DNA from: Solirubrobacterales bacterium
GTDB lineage: Bacteria > Actinomycetota > Thermoleophilia > Solirubrobacterales > 70-9
NCBI GenBank assembly: GCA_017304845.1
Contig: JAFKLL010000011.1
Location: 1-64,000, forward strand
Reading direction: 5' to 3'
Length of the DNA: 64,000 nt
The notes beneath the pieces are model-generated. The model ran no database searches. It saw only the letters and a program-made list of their open reading frames with translations, and had not been told where the DNA came from. The position numbers and the translations under genes were made by a program. This document shows positions 8,334 through 18,103 of this stretch, piece by piece. How positions within the stretch are numbered: the first letter of the stretch is position 1; each line of letters begins with the position of its first letter.

Positions 8334-9632
8334 ATGAGCGAAGAAGCGAAGAACTACGGCCCCGAGACCAACGCCCTGCACGCCGGGCAGGTCGCCGACC
8401 CGACCACCAACGCGCGGGCGGTGCCGATCTACCAGACGGTCTCCTACGAGTTCAACGACGCGCAGCACGCCCAGGACCTTTTCGCCCTGGCCGAGCCAGG
8501 CAACATCTACACCCGGATCATGAACCCGACCTGGAGCGTCCTCGAGGAGCGGATGGCCGCGCTCGAAGGCGGCGTCGCGGCCCTCGCCCTGGCCTCCGGC
8601 CAGGCGGCCGTCACCTACTCGGTGCTCAACGTGACCCGGTCCGGGGACAACATCGTCGCCCTCTCCACCCTCTACGGCGGCACCTACAACCTCTTCGCCC
8701 ACACCCTGCCCCAGTACGGGATCGAGGTGCGGTTCGTCGACCCGGACAAGCCCGAGGAGCTGGCCCAGCACGTCGATGACAAGACCCGCATGGTCTTCGG
8801 CGAGACGATCGGCAACCCGCGCCTCAACGTGGTCGACATCCGCGCCTGGGCCGATGCCGCCCACGCGCTCGGGCTGCCGCTGGTGGTCGACAACACCGTC
8901 GCGACCCCGGTCCTCTCGAACATCTTCGAGCTGGGCGCCGACATCGCGGTCCACTCGGCGACCAAGTTCATCGGCGGCCACGGCACCACCCTCGGTGGCG
9001 TCATCGTCGACTCCGGCAACTTCGACTGGGTCGCCAACGCCGAACGCTTCCCCGGCCTGACCCAGCCCGACCCGTCGTACCACGGCGTCGTCTGGTCGGA
9101 CGCGCTCGGCCCGGCGGCCTACATCGGCCGGGTCCGCACCGTGCTGCTCCGCAACACCGGCGCGGCGCTCTCGCCCTTCAACGCCTTCCTCCTGCTCCAG
9201 GGCCTCGAGACCCTGCCGCTGCGGATGGAGCGTCACAGCGAGAACGCCATGGCCGTGGCCGAGCACCTCGATGGGCTCGATCAGGTCGGGTGGGTCAACT
9301 ACCCGGGCCTCGCCTCGTTCAGCCACCACGAGACCGCCAAGGAAGTCCTCACCGGCGGCTACGGCGCGCTGGTCACCTTCGGGATCCAGGGCGGCCGCGA
9401 GGCGGGCCGGAAGTTCATCGACTCGCTGGAGCTGTTCTCGCACCTGGCCAACATCGGCGACGCGAAGTCCCTGGCGATCCACCCCGCCACCACCACCCAC
9501 TCGCAGCTGAACGACGAGGAGCTGGCCGACTCCGGCGTCACCGCCGACACGGTGCGCCTCTCGGTCGGCATCGAGTCGATCGCCGACATCCTGGCCGACA
9601 TCGACCAGGCCCTGGCCAAGGCCGCCGCTTAG
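8334..9632 (+). CDS. metY: O-acetylhomoserine sulfhydrylase
   Basis: PLP enzyme that makes homocysteine from O-acetylhomoserine and sulfide. 432 residues, the longer MetY form rather than the roughly 390-residue cystathionine gamma-synthase. PLP Lys211 is in [15 protein letters not shown], and the active-site [12 protein letters not shown] and [10 protein letters not shown] segments are present. AGGAGA lies just before the ATG at 8334. It is the first gene of a tight metY-metX-metW operon (the stop TAG abuts the next start). The sulfide source is encoded in the same window (cysJ-cysI). No SAM riboswitch is visible in the short 73-bp leader. Confidence 0.95.
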   Translation: MSEEAKNYGPETNALHAGQVADPTTNARAVPIYQTVSYEFNDAQHAQDLFALAEPGNIYTRIMNPTWSVLEERMAALEGGVAALALASGQAAVTYSVLNVTRSGDNIVALSTLYGGTYNLFAHTLPQYGIEVRFVDPDKPEELAQHVDDKTRMVFGETIGNPRLNVVDIRAWADAAHALGLPLVVDNTVATPVLSNIFELGADIAVHSATKFIGGHGTTLGGVIVDSGNFDWVANAERFPGLTQPDPSYHGVVWSDALGPAAYIGRVRTVLLRNTGAALSPFNAFLLLQGLETLPLRMERHSENAMAVAEHLDGLDQVGWVNYPGLASFSHHETAKEVLTGGYGALVTFGIQGGREAGRKFIDSLELFSHLANIGDAKSLAIHPATTTHSQLNDEELADSGVTADTVRLSVGIESIADILADIDQALAKAAA

Positions 9633-10805
9633 TTGAGCGACGCCGGCCTCGGCATCGTCGAGACCAGGCGGGCGGTCGTCTTCACCGGCGACCGCCCGCT
9701 GCGTCTCGCATCCGGCGCCACCCTGCCCGAGGTCGAAGTCGCCTACGAGACCTACGGGCGACTCAACGAGGAGAAGACCAACGCGGTCTTCATCTGCCAC
9801 GCCCTCTCCGGTGACGCCCACGCCGCCGGCACCCACTTCGGCGACGACCCGAAGCGGCCCGGCTGGTGGGACAACATCGTCGGCCCCGGCCGGCCGCTGG
9901 ACACCGACCGTTTCTTCGTGATCTGCGCCAACGTGCTCGGCGGCTGCAAGGGCACGACCGGGCCCTCCTCGATCAACCCTGCGACCGGCGAGCCGTACGG
10001 GCTGCGCTTCCCTCTGGTCCAGGTCCGTGACCTGGTCGAGACCCACCGGGCCCTACTGAGGGAGCTGGGGATCGAACGGCTGCTGGCCGCGGTCGGCGGA
10101 TCGCTCGGCGGCATGCAGGCGCTGCAGTGGGCGATCGACCATCCCACCGAGGTCGACGGGGCCGCGATCATCGCCGCCTCGGCCCGGCTCTCGGCCCAGA
10201 ACATCGCCTTCTCCGCGGTCGCCCGGGAGGCGATCATGCGCGACCCCGACTTCGCGGGCGGCGACTACTACGCCAACGACCGGCGACCCGACGCCGGCCT
10301 CGCCCTGGCCCGCATGATCGGCCACATCACCTATCTCTCCGAGGAGTCGATGCGGGAGAAGTTCGGCCGCCGGATCCAGGACGCCGAGGTGCCCAGGTTC
10401 GGGTTCGACGTCGACTTCCAGGTCGAGAGCTACCTCCACTACCAGGGCCAATCCTTCGTCGAGCGCTTCGACGCCAACACCTACCTGTACATGGGGCGGG
10501 TCATGGACTATTTCGACCCGTTCGAGGATCCGGTCCACGTCCAGACCCAGATCGCCAAGGGCGGCACCAGCTTCCTGGTGATCTCCTTCGACTCGGATTG
10601 GCGCTTCTCGACCGAGCACGCGCGGGTCATGGCATCGGAGCTGCGCGGGGCCGGGGCGCCGGTGACCTTCCAGGAGATCTCCTCGCCCCACGGCCACGAC
10701 TCCTTCCTCTTCGCCGAACCGCCCGAGTACCACCGCACGGTCGCCGGCTACCTCGATCGCCTCGCCGCCCAGGCGGGGATCGCTTCCCGGGAGGGCGCCG
10801 CGTGA
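9633..10805 (+). CDS. metX: Homoserine O-acetyltransferase
   Basis: Acetylates homoserine with acetyl-CoA, giving the MetY substrate. 390 residues, alpha/beta-hydrolase fold. Nucleophile Ser157 in VGGSLGGMQALQW, Asp322 in SFDSDWRFS, His355 in HGHDSFLF; the family signature NVLGGCKGTTGPSS is present. It starts TTG at 9633, immediately after the metY stop (TAG-TTG), so it depends on coupled translation. It overlaps metW as GTGA. Acetyl versus succinyl specificity is inferred from pairing with MetY. Confidence 0.95.
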   Translation: MSDAGLGIVETRRAVVFTGDRPLRLASGATLPEVEVAYETYGRLNEEKTNAVFICHALSGDAHAAGTHFGDDPKRPGWWDNIVGPGRPLDTDRFFVICANVLGGCKGTTGPSSINPATGEPYGLRFPLVQVRDLVETHRALLRELGIERLLAAVGGSLGGMQALQWAIDHPTEVDGAAIIAASARLSAQNIAFSAVAREAIMRDPDFAGGDYYANDRRPDAGLALARMIGHITYLSEESMREKFGRRIQDAEVPRFGFDVDFQVESYLHYQGQSFVERFDANTYLYMGRVMDYFDPFEDPVHVQTQIAKGGTSFLVISFDSDWRFSTEHARVMASELRGAGAPVTFQEISSPHGHDSFLFAEPPEYHRTVAGYLDRLAAQAGIASREGAA

Positions 10806-11395
10806 GGCCGGACCTCGACATCGTCGCCGACCTGGTCGGCTCCGGCCAGCGGGTGCTCGACCTCGGCTGCGGCGACGGCGCCCTGCTCGAGAACCTGATC
10901 TCCGAGCGGGACTGCTCCGGGCTCGGCGTCGAACGTGAGCTGGACGACTTCCACGCCTGCATCGCCCGCGGAGTGCCGGTGACCCAGGGCGATCTCGAGG
11001 AGGAGCTGCCCCGCTTCGGCGCCGGCGACTTCGACGTCGCGGTGCTCTCCCTGACCCTGCAGGCGGTCCGGCGCCCCGATCAGGTGCTGACCGAGATGAA
11101 GCGGGTGGCCTCCCGCCTGGTCGTCTCCCTGCCGAACTTCGCCCACTGGCGGCTGCGTTCGACCCTCGCCCTACGGGGCCGGATGCCGGTCACCGACGCC
11201 CTCCCGTACCACTGGTACGACACCCCCAACATCCACCTCTGCACGATCGCGGACTTCGAGGCCCTGTCAGACGAGCTCGGCCTCACCGTGGACCGCCGGA
11301 TCCTGATCGACGCCCGCGGCCGCCGCGCCCCCGCGATGACCCGCCGCGCCCCGAACCTCCTGGCCGAACGCGTCGTCTACTCGCTGATCGCCTGA
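10802..11395 (+). CDS. metW: Methionine biosynthesis protein MetW
   Basis: Class I SAM-methyltransferase fold protein of the MetW family, 197 residues, commonly encoded next to metX and thought to help or activate homoserine acylation. SAM motif VLDLGCGDGALLENL; MetW-specific VSLPNFAHWRLR, WYDTPNIHLCTIADFE and a basic C-terminus. It starts GTG at 10802, overlapping the metX stop. Its reaction is not established, so the role is taken from context. Confidence 0.93.
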   Translation: MRPDLDIVADLVGSGQRVLDLGCGDGALLENLISERDCSGLGVERELDDFHACIARGVPVTQGDLEEELPRFGAGDFDVAVLSLTLQAVRRPDQVLTEMKRVASRLVVSLPNFAHWRLRSTLALRGRMPVTDALPYHWYDTPNIHLCTIADFEALSDELGLTVDRRILIDARGRRAPAMTRRAPNLLAERVVYSLIA

Positions 11396-11403
11396 TCAGG
11401 CGA
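11388..11403. terminator. Perfect 16-bp palindrome over two converging stop codons
   Basis: TCGCCTGA/TCAGGCGA. The two stop codons (metW TGA 11393-11395 and the opposing gene's TGA 11398-11396) are adjacent and form the centre. It is a compact bidirectional terminator candidate without T-runs. Confidence 0.45.
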
Positions 11404-12871
11404 GGTCGCGCAGCTGGTCGAGTCGGTGGATTGCCCGTTGGACCGTGGTGACCTCGGTCCAGACCAGGCGCTGCCTCTGGCCCTGGGTTGACTCGTAGCC
11501 GGCCGGGAGGGTCGGCTCGGGGTTGATCGGCCCGGTGGCGGCGAGCAGGCGGAAGCGCGGTGGCCTTGGCGTGTCCGAGGGGTCGATCCAGATCGACAGG
11601 TGACCGGGGCGGCCGGGCGCCAGCTCTCCCTGCCAGGCGATCTGACAGCGACCCCGGAAGGGGACCTCCAGGCGATGGCGCAGCTCCTCGTGGTCCTCCC
11701 GGGTCAGACCGGAGTGGCGGGCATAGCCCGCGGCGAAGGCCTCGATGCCCCAGGGGATCGCGCTGGAGTTGATCCGGTCCTCCATCGCCTCCTGGCCGGT
11801 CTCGAGGCCGATCCGGTTCGCGGCCAGGGTCCCGGTGGCGACCGAGACGATCGCGACGGCGATCCCGATCGGCAGCTCGCCCACGGCCCAGCTCACGGCC
11901 AGCCCGATCGCCGCGACCAGCAGGCCGAAGACGAAGAGCGAGACGCCGACGATCCCGTAGACCTTCCAGCCGGTCCGGGTGGCCTGGGGCCGGACCTCCT
12001 CCTTGTACCGCTCCTGTGCCGCGATGACGCTGACCGGCGGCTCGTCCCACTCGAGCAGCCCCGCCCCCGCCTCGACCCAGCGTGTCCGGTCGTCCGGCTC
12101 CGGCATCGGCAACGGCCGGCCCGGCTCTATCGGCTCGGCGGCGCCGTCCACTTCGCCGAGCCCCTCGGCGATGCCCGACGCGAACTCGCAGAGCGCGTCG
12201 AGGGCGGCGCCGTCGACCAGCGCCCGGCCCTTGACCCAGACCGCGAGGCGGCCGCACTCGTACTCGACCTGGACCCGATCGACGGGCAGCCGATCCAGGC
12301 TCCGGGTCGCGGTGGAGACGATGCGGCGGATCCGGTCCTCCGGCTCGGCCGGGAAGCCGGCCCAGAGCAGGCCGCCGATCACGGCCTCGCCGCGCGGCGC
12401 CGGGACCACCGTGTCCAAGGGCCCGGTCGCCTCGCGTTCCCCGCCGATCGCGAAGGCCGCCTTGGGTCTGGGGCCGCCGGCCGCCCTCGCCTCGAGATGG
12501 AAGACCGGCCGCCCCCGGAGCGGCAGGTCGGCGAACACGACCGTGTCGGTGTGGGCGACGAAACGATCCTCGCCCTCGCCGGGGTTGTGCCCGCGGTCGG
12601 CGAGGTGGACGTGATGACCGAGGCGTCCGGGCAGCCCGCCGGGCAGCCTCCCCTCGCAGACCCCGACAGTTGCCCGCTCCGGGCGCTTCCTGGAGGAGTC
12701 GAGCGTGGTCACCCCACGATCGGAGACCGTCTGCATCGAGGAACGATGCTCGCCGACCCCCACCCCGAGCCGGAGACGCTCCGTCACCGGGGGAAGCGTG
12801 TCCTCCGGCTGCCAGGCCAGCCCACGGCCGGCGGCCCAGCCCTGCAGCGCATCGGGATCGGGTCCGCTCAT
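11396..12871 (-). CDS. Hypothetical membrane protein, 491 residues
   Basis: I do not recognise the family. The cytosolic N-terminal part (about 1-300) has WAAGRGLAWQ near the start, a common opening in actinobacterial proteins of this kind, and a region rich in beta strands. Two adjacent membrane helices follow (about 310-335 and 340-360, IVGVSLFVFGLLVAAIGLAV and GIAVAIVSVATGTLAANRIG). The C-terminal about 130 residues repeat the style of the N-terminal domain (GRCQIAWQGE, RFRLLAATGPINPEP). It ends head-on against metW with adjacent stop codons. A TAAGCT box lies eight bases before the ATG, close to leaderless spacing. No enzyme motif is visible. Confidence 0.75.
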   Translation of the reverse strand: MSGPDPDALQGWAAGRGLAWQPEDTLPPVTERLRLGVGVGEHRSSMQTVSDRGVTTLDSSRKRPERATVGVCEGRLPGGLPGRLGHHVHLADRGHNPGEGEDRFVAHTDTVVFADLPLRGRPVFHLEARAAGGPRPKAAFAIGGEREATGPLDTVVPAPRGEAVIGGLLWAGFPAEPEDRIRRIVSTATRSLDRLPVDRVQVEYECGRLAVWVKGRALVDGAALDALCEFASGIAEGLGEVDGAAEPIEPGRPLPMPEPDDRTRWVEAGAGLLEWDEPPVSVIAAQERYKEEVRPQATRTGWKVYGIVGVSLFVFGLLVAAIGLAVSWAVGELPIGIAVAIVSVATGTLAANRIGLETGQEAMEDRINSSAIPWGIEAFAAGYARHSGLTREDHEELRHRLEVPFRGRCQIAWQGELAPGRPGHLSIWIDPSDTPRPPRFRLLAATGPINPEPTLPAGYESTQGQRQRLVWTEVTTVQRAIHRLDQLRDLA

Positions 12872-12934
12872 GGCGCGCCAGCTTAGGGCGCGGGACGGCG
12901 GTGGGCGAAGACTTGCATACCGAACGAACTTCTG

Positions 12935-12963
12935 TTTGCGATTTCGAGAGCCTAGGCTAGACT
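12935..12963 (+). promoter_or_regulatory. Promoter candidate for the surface-protein/transpeptidase operon
   Basis: TTTGCG (12935-12940), 17-bp spacer, TAGACT (12958-12963). It leaves a leader of about 107 bases containing the inverted repeat TCAGGA-aag-TCCTGA. The leader ends in GGAGAA and a two-codon ATG-ACG-TGA frame that overlaps the real GTG start. Confidence 0.45.
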
Positions 12964-13075
12964 CGCTCCAGATAGGTCAGGAAAGTCCTGATCGACCAAT
13001 AGACACCAGGGATTACCGACCTCTTGCGGGCCTCAAGTTGTCGTTTCCCACTCGTACACCGAATGGAGAAATGAC

Positions 13076-16000
13076 GTGACCGCAAGTTGGCAAAGGAGCC
13101 TATGCAGGTTCCTGCTCGCCTCATTGTTCGCCGTTGTCGCCGCGCTGGGGCTTTGGACAGCCACCGCGCAGGCAGCCAGCGGCCAGATCAGCATCATCGG
13201 AACGAACTCGCCTCCCGGTTCGCCACCCCAGCTGTCCGGGGCGCCGACCAACTACGTGATCAACTTCACGTGCTCGGCCACCGAGGTGGAGAGTTGCGGG
13301 ACCAACCCGACGGTCCGCATCCCGATCGATGTCACGTCCTCCTACCCGGGCACGCCTCCGCTCTCGGACTGGACCTTCGACGTCAACGGCGGCGGTAGCG
13401 GCCTGATCACCAGCTGGTCGCTGGTCGGCAACGAGATCGTGGTCGAGCTCGACCCGAACCAGATCGAGCCAGGCGACTCGAAGACCTTCAACCTCTCGGT
13501 CGCGCCGCCGAACGGATACACGCCGGACGGCACCACCTGGGAGATCCAGCCGACCTTCGAGTCGTCGACGATCCCCGAGACCGAGGCGCCGGATCCGGCC
13601 CTGGGCGAGGCCCAGGCCACGGCCCAGCTCGCCACCTCGAAGAACACCAACGACGGCGGCTCCATCTACGTCGTCGGCAACCGGGTGATCTACAACATCA
13701 CCGCCAGCTGCAATCCCGGCTTCCCGCGCGGGAGCCTCTACCTGACCGAGGCCAGCCTGGTCGACACCCTGCCCCCCGGCGTGACCTACATCAGCGCCAC
13801 CCCGGCCCCCACCTCCGTTGCGGGTGGAACCCTGACCTGGAACTTCACCAACCCGGGCACCATGCCTCCGGGCTGCGTTCCCGGCGCCGGCGGCACCTCC
13901 AACTACCAGGTCGTCGTCGAGATCCCGAACTCGGTGCCCGACGCGACCGTGCTCCACAACTCGGTGACCCTGAGCGGCAAGGCGATCGGCAATCCCGACG
14001 ACGAGCTCACCTCCACCGCGAACAAGGACGTGACCGCGATCAGCGAGCCGCCCGCCGACCCCGGGACCTTCCTCGGCAAGGGCTCGCAGGGCCCGCTCGA
14101 GATCGAAGGCACCGGCTTCAAGGGCACCTACCCCGGTCACTGGATGCAGCCGTCCAGCAACGCCCCCGGCCAGAACCCGGGCGCCGCGGAAGGCCGCTAC
14201 ACGATGACCGTCAACTACCCGGCCTCGCGCGCCTTCGAGACCGACCTGATCGACCCGATGCCGTGCATCACCAACAAGACCGGAGTGCAGTACGAGTCAC
14301 TGCCGGTGGCTGGTGACGTCGACGGCTCCGCCTCGGCGCCGATCTGCGCCCAGCCCGCTTTCCACCCGACCGCGATCCGCGTCGCCTCGGCCAGCATCCC
14401 GCAGGCCGCCGCGAACAGCTACACGATCGAGTTGATCCTCACCAACGGCTCGGTGGTCACCGTGCCCGTGGGGAGCATCAGCGGCACCAGCGCCTACTTC
14501 CCGGTCCCGCCGGCGAACGTCGGCCAGGTCACCGCGGTCCGGATCCCGCCGAGCTCGGACCTGACCGACCGCACCATGACCATCGATGTCTGGGGCTACG
14601 CGGACGCGTCGGTCCAGGCCGGTGAGATCCTCAACGACGTCGCCAAGGCGACCGCCTACCCGACCGACGATCCGAACACCGCGGCCGGAAGCGGCCAGGA
14701 CAACGATCGGCTCTACATCGAGGAGACCCAGCCTCAGCTGGCGATCTTCAAGTCGTTCGGCGGTTACAGGTCAGGGGCCGGCGGCACCACGCCGCTCAAC
14801 CTGGTCGGCGGCGTGACCATCCCGACCGGGTACACCCTGTCCGGGCCGGTGGTCCTCACCGACCTCCTCCCCGAGGACATGACCTGGACGAACCCGCCCG
14901 GTGGCGGGACCGTCAACTTCACCCTCAGCCAGGGGCTGGCGAACGTCGGCCCGATCACCGGCGATGTCGAGTACATCCCCAACTACCAGAGCACCGGCCG
15001 GGATCTCATCCGGATCAGCTTCGATCCGGCCGACTTCCCGGGCACCGGCTACTTCCGGCTGACCCCGCCCGCCAACACGATCCTGGTCAACGTTCCCCAG
15101 GAGGCGCGGGCCTACAACAACACCGCCCAGATCTTCATCTCGGAATCCGGGCAGAACACCAGCCCCACCTGTGGCGCCGCGTCGGGCAGCACCGCCTCGG
15201 AGTTCGAGTCGGAGGACCCGCGCGATCTCGACGGTGACGGCGAGACCACGCAGAACCACTGCTCGTTCGGTGCGACCCTCCAGGCCCAGGGCCTGCCGGG
15301 CGCGGCCTTCAGCCTCAGCAAGAAGGTCCAGGGCGAGCTCGACCCGTCGCCGCTCGGCGCCGGCCAGGTCGCCCAGACGAACAACGGCGGCACCGGCGAA
15401 TACACGCTGGTCTGGCGGAACACCGCCACCGACCCGCTGACCGACCCGGTGGTCTACGACATCCTGCCCTACGTCGGTGACACCGGCGTGGATCAGGGAC
15501 AGTCCTCGACTCCTCGAGGCAGTGAGTTCCAGGTCTCCTTCGAGGAGATCAGCAACCTCGATCCCGGAGTGACGGTCGAGTATTCCGACTCGACCAACCC
15601 CTGCCGGCCCGAGGTCTACCCGGCCGCGCCCGGCTGCGTCAACGACTGGGTCTCGACCCCTGACGATCCCGCCGACGTGCGGTCGCTCCGGTTCACCGCG
15701 AACGGCACGTACAACTCGGGCCAGTCATTCGAGATGCGGTTCAAGATCCGCCTGCCTCTGGGCGAGGTGAACACGATCGCCTGGAACAGCTCGGCCTCGA
15801 CGGCCAAGGTGAACAACACCTACCTGCTGCCGGCCGAGCCGCCGAAGGTGGGCATCACCGCCGAGTTGGACCCGGTGACGCCGACCCTCTCGACGCAGGT
15901 CTCCTCGGACGACCTCAAGCCGGGTGACGAGCTGACCGACCACATCACGGTCGCCGGTGCCGATGACATCAACGGCACCCTCGATTGGACCCTGTACGGG

Positions 16001-17326
16001 CCGGTCGACGTCGGCAATGCCACCGATTGCTCGGCCGCCAACTGGGGCAACGCCCCGGTCGCCGACCAGGGCAGCATGCAGATCGCCGGTACCGGGGAGT
16101 ACGACACCACCCCGACCGCCGTCACCGATCTCGGTTGCTACGGCTACGAGGTGACGATCGACAGTCCCGGGTTCGACGAGCCCGTGACCAGCCCGGTCGG
16201 AAGCGCGAACGAGGTCGCGATCATCCGGCGGCTCCAGCCGACGGTGAGCACGAACGTGTCCTCGGCCCGGATCACCCCGGGCGGCAGCGTCACCGACCAG
16301 ATCACCGTCGGTCAGACCGAGGGACGTCCCGGCACCATCGAGTGGAGCCTGGTCGGCCCGGTAGCCATGAACGGCGAGTGGACCTGTGACGGGGTCAACT
16401 GGGACGGCGCCGCGACGGTCGCCCAGGGAACCCTGGAGACCGACGGCGACGGCAACTACGAGACCCCGGCGACGAACCTGCCGGACAGTGGCTGCTACGG
16501 CTACGTGGTCAGCGTCGGCGGCGAGCAGATCGGCGGTACCGCCGACAGCCCGGCCGGCAGCCCGAACGAGGTCGTCCTGGTCCGCGAGGATCCGGGCAAG
16601 CTCACGGTGACCAAGAAGGCCGGCCGCAAGAAGGTCCAGGCCGGAGCCAAGGTCAGGTACACGATCGTGGTCACCAACACCGGCCAGGGCCCGGTTCCGG
16701 ACGCCCGACTGGTCGACAAGCCGGCCAAGCCGATGGAGTTCGTCTCCGCCCACCCCAGCCAGGGCACCTGCGGCGACGCGTTCCCGCTGGTCTGCGAGCT
16801 GGGCACGATCCCGGTCGGAGGCAAGGTGACCGTGACCGTGATGGCGAAGCCGACGACGATCGGCGACGTGCCGAATACGGCGACGGTGACCACCCCCGAT
16901 CCGGAGGTGCCGCCGAGCACCGACCGGGAGAAGATCAAGGTGGTCGCCCATCTCGAGATCGAGAAGATCGCCTCGAAGAAGAAGGTCCGAGCCGGTCAGC
17001 GCGTCACGTACCGGATCAAGGTCACCAACCCGACCGACATCGCGGTCCGCAACGTGAAGGTCTGCGACCGGCCGCCGGCCGGGCTCGAGGTGATCGCGAC
17101 CCGACCGAAGGCGAAGCTCCAGGACGGGGCCTACTGCTGGCGGATCCCCCGCCTCGCGGCGCACGGCTCCAAGACCATGCGCGTGATCGCCCGTGCCCTG
17201 AAGGGCGCTTCGGGCCGGATCACGAACGTGGCCTGGGTCGAGGGCCAGAACGTGCCCCGTAAGAAGGACCGGAGCGCGATCAAGGTGATCGGCTCCAAGG
17301 CGAGGCCCGGTGGAGTGACCGGGTGA
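13076..17326 (+). CDS. Large secreted surface protein with DUF11-type repeats
   Basis: 1416 residues. Signal peptide about 1-33 (LFAVVAALGLWTATAQA-A). The rest is extracellular beta-sandwich repeats: DUF11-like units in the first half, with the NTVTLSG-type end seen as LHNSVTLSG; two tandem 119-residue units (Pro936 and Pro1055 onward; shared PTxSTxVSS, DxITV, CYGY and SPNEV/SANEV); and two C-terminal DUF11 domains (LTVTKKAGRKKVQAG, LEIEKIASKKKVRAG). The very C-terminus is Lys/Arg-rich (RKKDRSAIKVIGSKARPGG). There is no LPXTG and no terminal membrane helix, so it is not a sortase substrate. Start is GTG 13076 with GGAGAA five bases before. The stop overlaps the L,D-transpeptidase start (GTGA), suggesting that enzyme acts on this protein or its anchoring site. 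Confidence 0.85.
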   Translation: MTASWQRSLCRFLLASLFAVVAALGLWTATAQAASGQISIIGTNSPPGSPPQLSGAPTNYVINFTCSATEVESCGTNPTVRIPIDVTSSYPGTPPLSDWTFDVNGGGSGLITSWSLVGNEIVVELDPNQIEPGDSKTFNLSVAPPNGYTPDGTTWEIQPTFESSTIPETEAPDPALGEAQATAQLATSKNTNDGGSIYVVGNRVIYNITASCNPGFPRGSLYLTEASLVDTLPPGVTYISATPAPTSVAGGTLTWNFTNPGTMPPGCVPGAGGTSNYQVVVEIPNSVPDATVLHNSVTLSGKAIGNPDDELTSTANKDVTAISEPPADPGTFLGKGSQGPLEIEGTGFKGTYPGHWMQPSSNAPGQNPGAAEGRYTMTVNYPASRAFETDLIDPMPCITNKTGVQYESLPVAGDVDGSASAPICAQPAFHPTAIRVASASIPQAAANSYTIELILTNGSVVTVPVGSISGTSAYFPVPPANVGQVTAVRIPPSSDLTDRTMTIDVWGYADASVQAGEILNDVAKATAYPTDDPNTAAGSGQDNDRLYIEETQPQLAIFKSFGGYRSGAGGTTPLNLVGGVTIPTGYTLSGPVVLTDLLPEDMTWTNPPGGGTVNFTLSQGLANVGPITGDVEYIPNYQSTGRDLIRISFDPADFPGTGYFRLTPPANTILVNVPQEARAYNNTAQIFISESGQNTSPTCGAASGSTASEFESEDPRDLDGDGETTQNHCSFGATLQAQGLPGAAFSLSKKVQGELDPSPLGAGQVAQTNNGGTGEYTLVWRNTATDPLTDPVVYDILPYVGDTGVDQGQSSTPRGSEFQVSFEEISNLDPGVTVEYSDSTNPCRPEVYPAAPGCVNDWVSTPDDPADVRSLRFTANGTYNSGQSFEMRFKIRLPLGEVNTIAWNSSASTAKVNNTYLLPAEPPKVGITAELDPVTPTLSTQVSSDDLKPGDELTDHITVAGADDINGTLDWTLYGPVDVGNATDCSAANWGNAPVADQGSMQIAGTGEYDTTPTAVTDLGCYGYEVTIDSPGFDEPVTSPVGSANEVAIIRRLQPTVSTNVSSARITPGGSVTDQITVGQTEGRPGTIEWSLVGPVAMNGEWTCDGVNWDGAATVAQGTLETDGDGNYETPATNLPDSGCYGYVVSVGGEQIGGTADSPAGSPNEVVLVREDPGKLTVTKKAGRKKVQAGAKVRYTIVVTNTGQGPVPDARLVDKPAKPMEFVSAHPSQGTCGDAFPLVCELGTIPVGGKVTVTVMAKPTTIGDVPNTATVTTPDPEVPPSTDREKIKVVAHLEIEKIASKKKVRAGQRVTYRIKVTNPTDIAVRNVKVCDRPPAGLEVIATRPKAKLQDGAYCWRIPRLAAHGSKTMRVIARALKGASGRITNVAWVEGQNVPRKKDRSAIKVIGSKARPGGVTG
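15881..16594 (+). repeat. Tandem 357-bp coding repeat (two 119-residue domains)
   Basis: Two units within the surface-protein gene start at 15881 and 16238. They share spaced motifs (STxVSS, GPV, ANW/VNW, CYGY, PNEV or ANEV) but are clearly diverged at the DNA level, so this is an old domain duplication. Confidence 0.75.
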
Positions 17327-18078
17327 TCCGAGGGCGGGCGACTTTCGCTCTCGCGTTGGTGTGCGCCGTCATCGGGACGGCGCACACCACGCCCGCCCTC
17401 GCGAACCCGATCTCCGGCGGAGTCACGCCGGGGATCACCCCGCCCAGCCGCGCCGGAGGCTCCTACTCGGCGCGGCTGGTCGCCCCGGTGCGAGTCACCT
17501 CGCGGCCCGGTCGCGGCCGCGTCGTGGCGCGTCTGGGGACGGCGACCACCTGGTCGCACTCGCCCCAGTCCCTGCTGATCCTGCGAAGCCGCGAGATCGA
17601 AGGCCGCGAGTGGCTGAAGGTGCTGCTGCCGGTCCGGCCGACCGGCAGCAAGGGCTGGATCCCGCGCAGCCGGGTCGTGGTCCGATTCCACGACCTCTGG
17701 GTGGAGGTCCGCAAGAAGAACCGCTGGTTGGTCGCCTTCCGGGACGGACGCCGGATCCGACGCTTCCGGATCGTGATCGGCACCCGTTCGACCCCGACCC
17801 CGGTGGGTCTGGCGGCGATCTACGAGCGCAACCGCCAACCCGACCCGGACGAGTTCCTCGGCCCCTGGTCGCTGCCCCTGACCGCGCTCTCCCCGACCTT
17901 GAAGAACTACGGCGGCGGCCCCGGCCGGATCGCGCTGCATGGCCGCGGTGGCGACAGCTACCTGGATCCGCTCGGCAGCGCCGCCTCGCATGGCTGCATC
18001 CGAGTGCCGAACCGGGGCATCCGGTGGCTGGCAAGACATGCCGGCCCCGGCACCCCGGTTCGGATCCTCAGGGGTTGA
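17323..18078 (+). CDS. Secreted L,D-transpeptidase (YkuD domain)
   Basis: 251 residues. Signal peptide 1-27 (ALALVCAVIGTAHTTPALA). An SH3-like domain about 48-115 (SARLVAPVRVTSRPGRGRVV to GWIPRSRVVV) binds wall polymers in related enzymes. The YkuD catalytic domain about 120-250 has the His in IALHGRGG and the nucleophile Cys in SHGCIRVP. It cross-links peptidoglycan stems or joins proteins to them, outside the membrane. It starts GTG at 17323, overlapping the stop of the surface-protein gene, so the two are translationally coupled, which is unusual for a housekeeping transpeptidase. Confidence 0.92.
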   Translation: MIRGRATFALALVCAVIGTAHTTPALANPISGGVTPGITPPSRAGGSYSARLVAPVRVTSRPGRGRVVARLGTATTWSHSPQSLLILRSREIEGREWLKVLLPVRPTGSKGWIPRSRVVVRFHDLWVEVRKKNRWLVAFRDGRRIRRFRIVIGTRSTPTPVGLAAIYERNRQPDPDEFLGPWSLPLTALSPTLKNYGGGPGRIALHGRGGDSYLDPLGSAASHGCIRVPNRGIRWLARHAGPGTPVRILRG

Positions 18079-18085
18079 CGCGCGG

Positions 18086-18103
18086 GCGCTGCCGGATCAG
18101 CGC
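18086..18103. terminator. Hairpin over the stop codon of the HtaA gene
   Basis: GCGCTG-ccggat-CAGCGC between the converging transpeptidase and HtaA genes. The HtaA stop (18097-18099) lies at the loop/right-arm boundary. There is no T-run. Confidence 0.45.

Noticed and set aside
12964..13075. Riboswitch in the leader of the surface-protein operon
   Set aside because: There is a small inverted repeat, but no conserved c-di-GMP or c-di-AMP motif that I can recognise.
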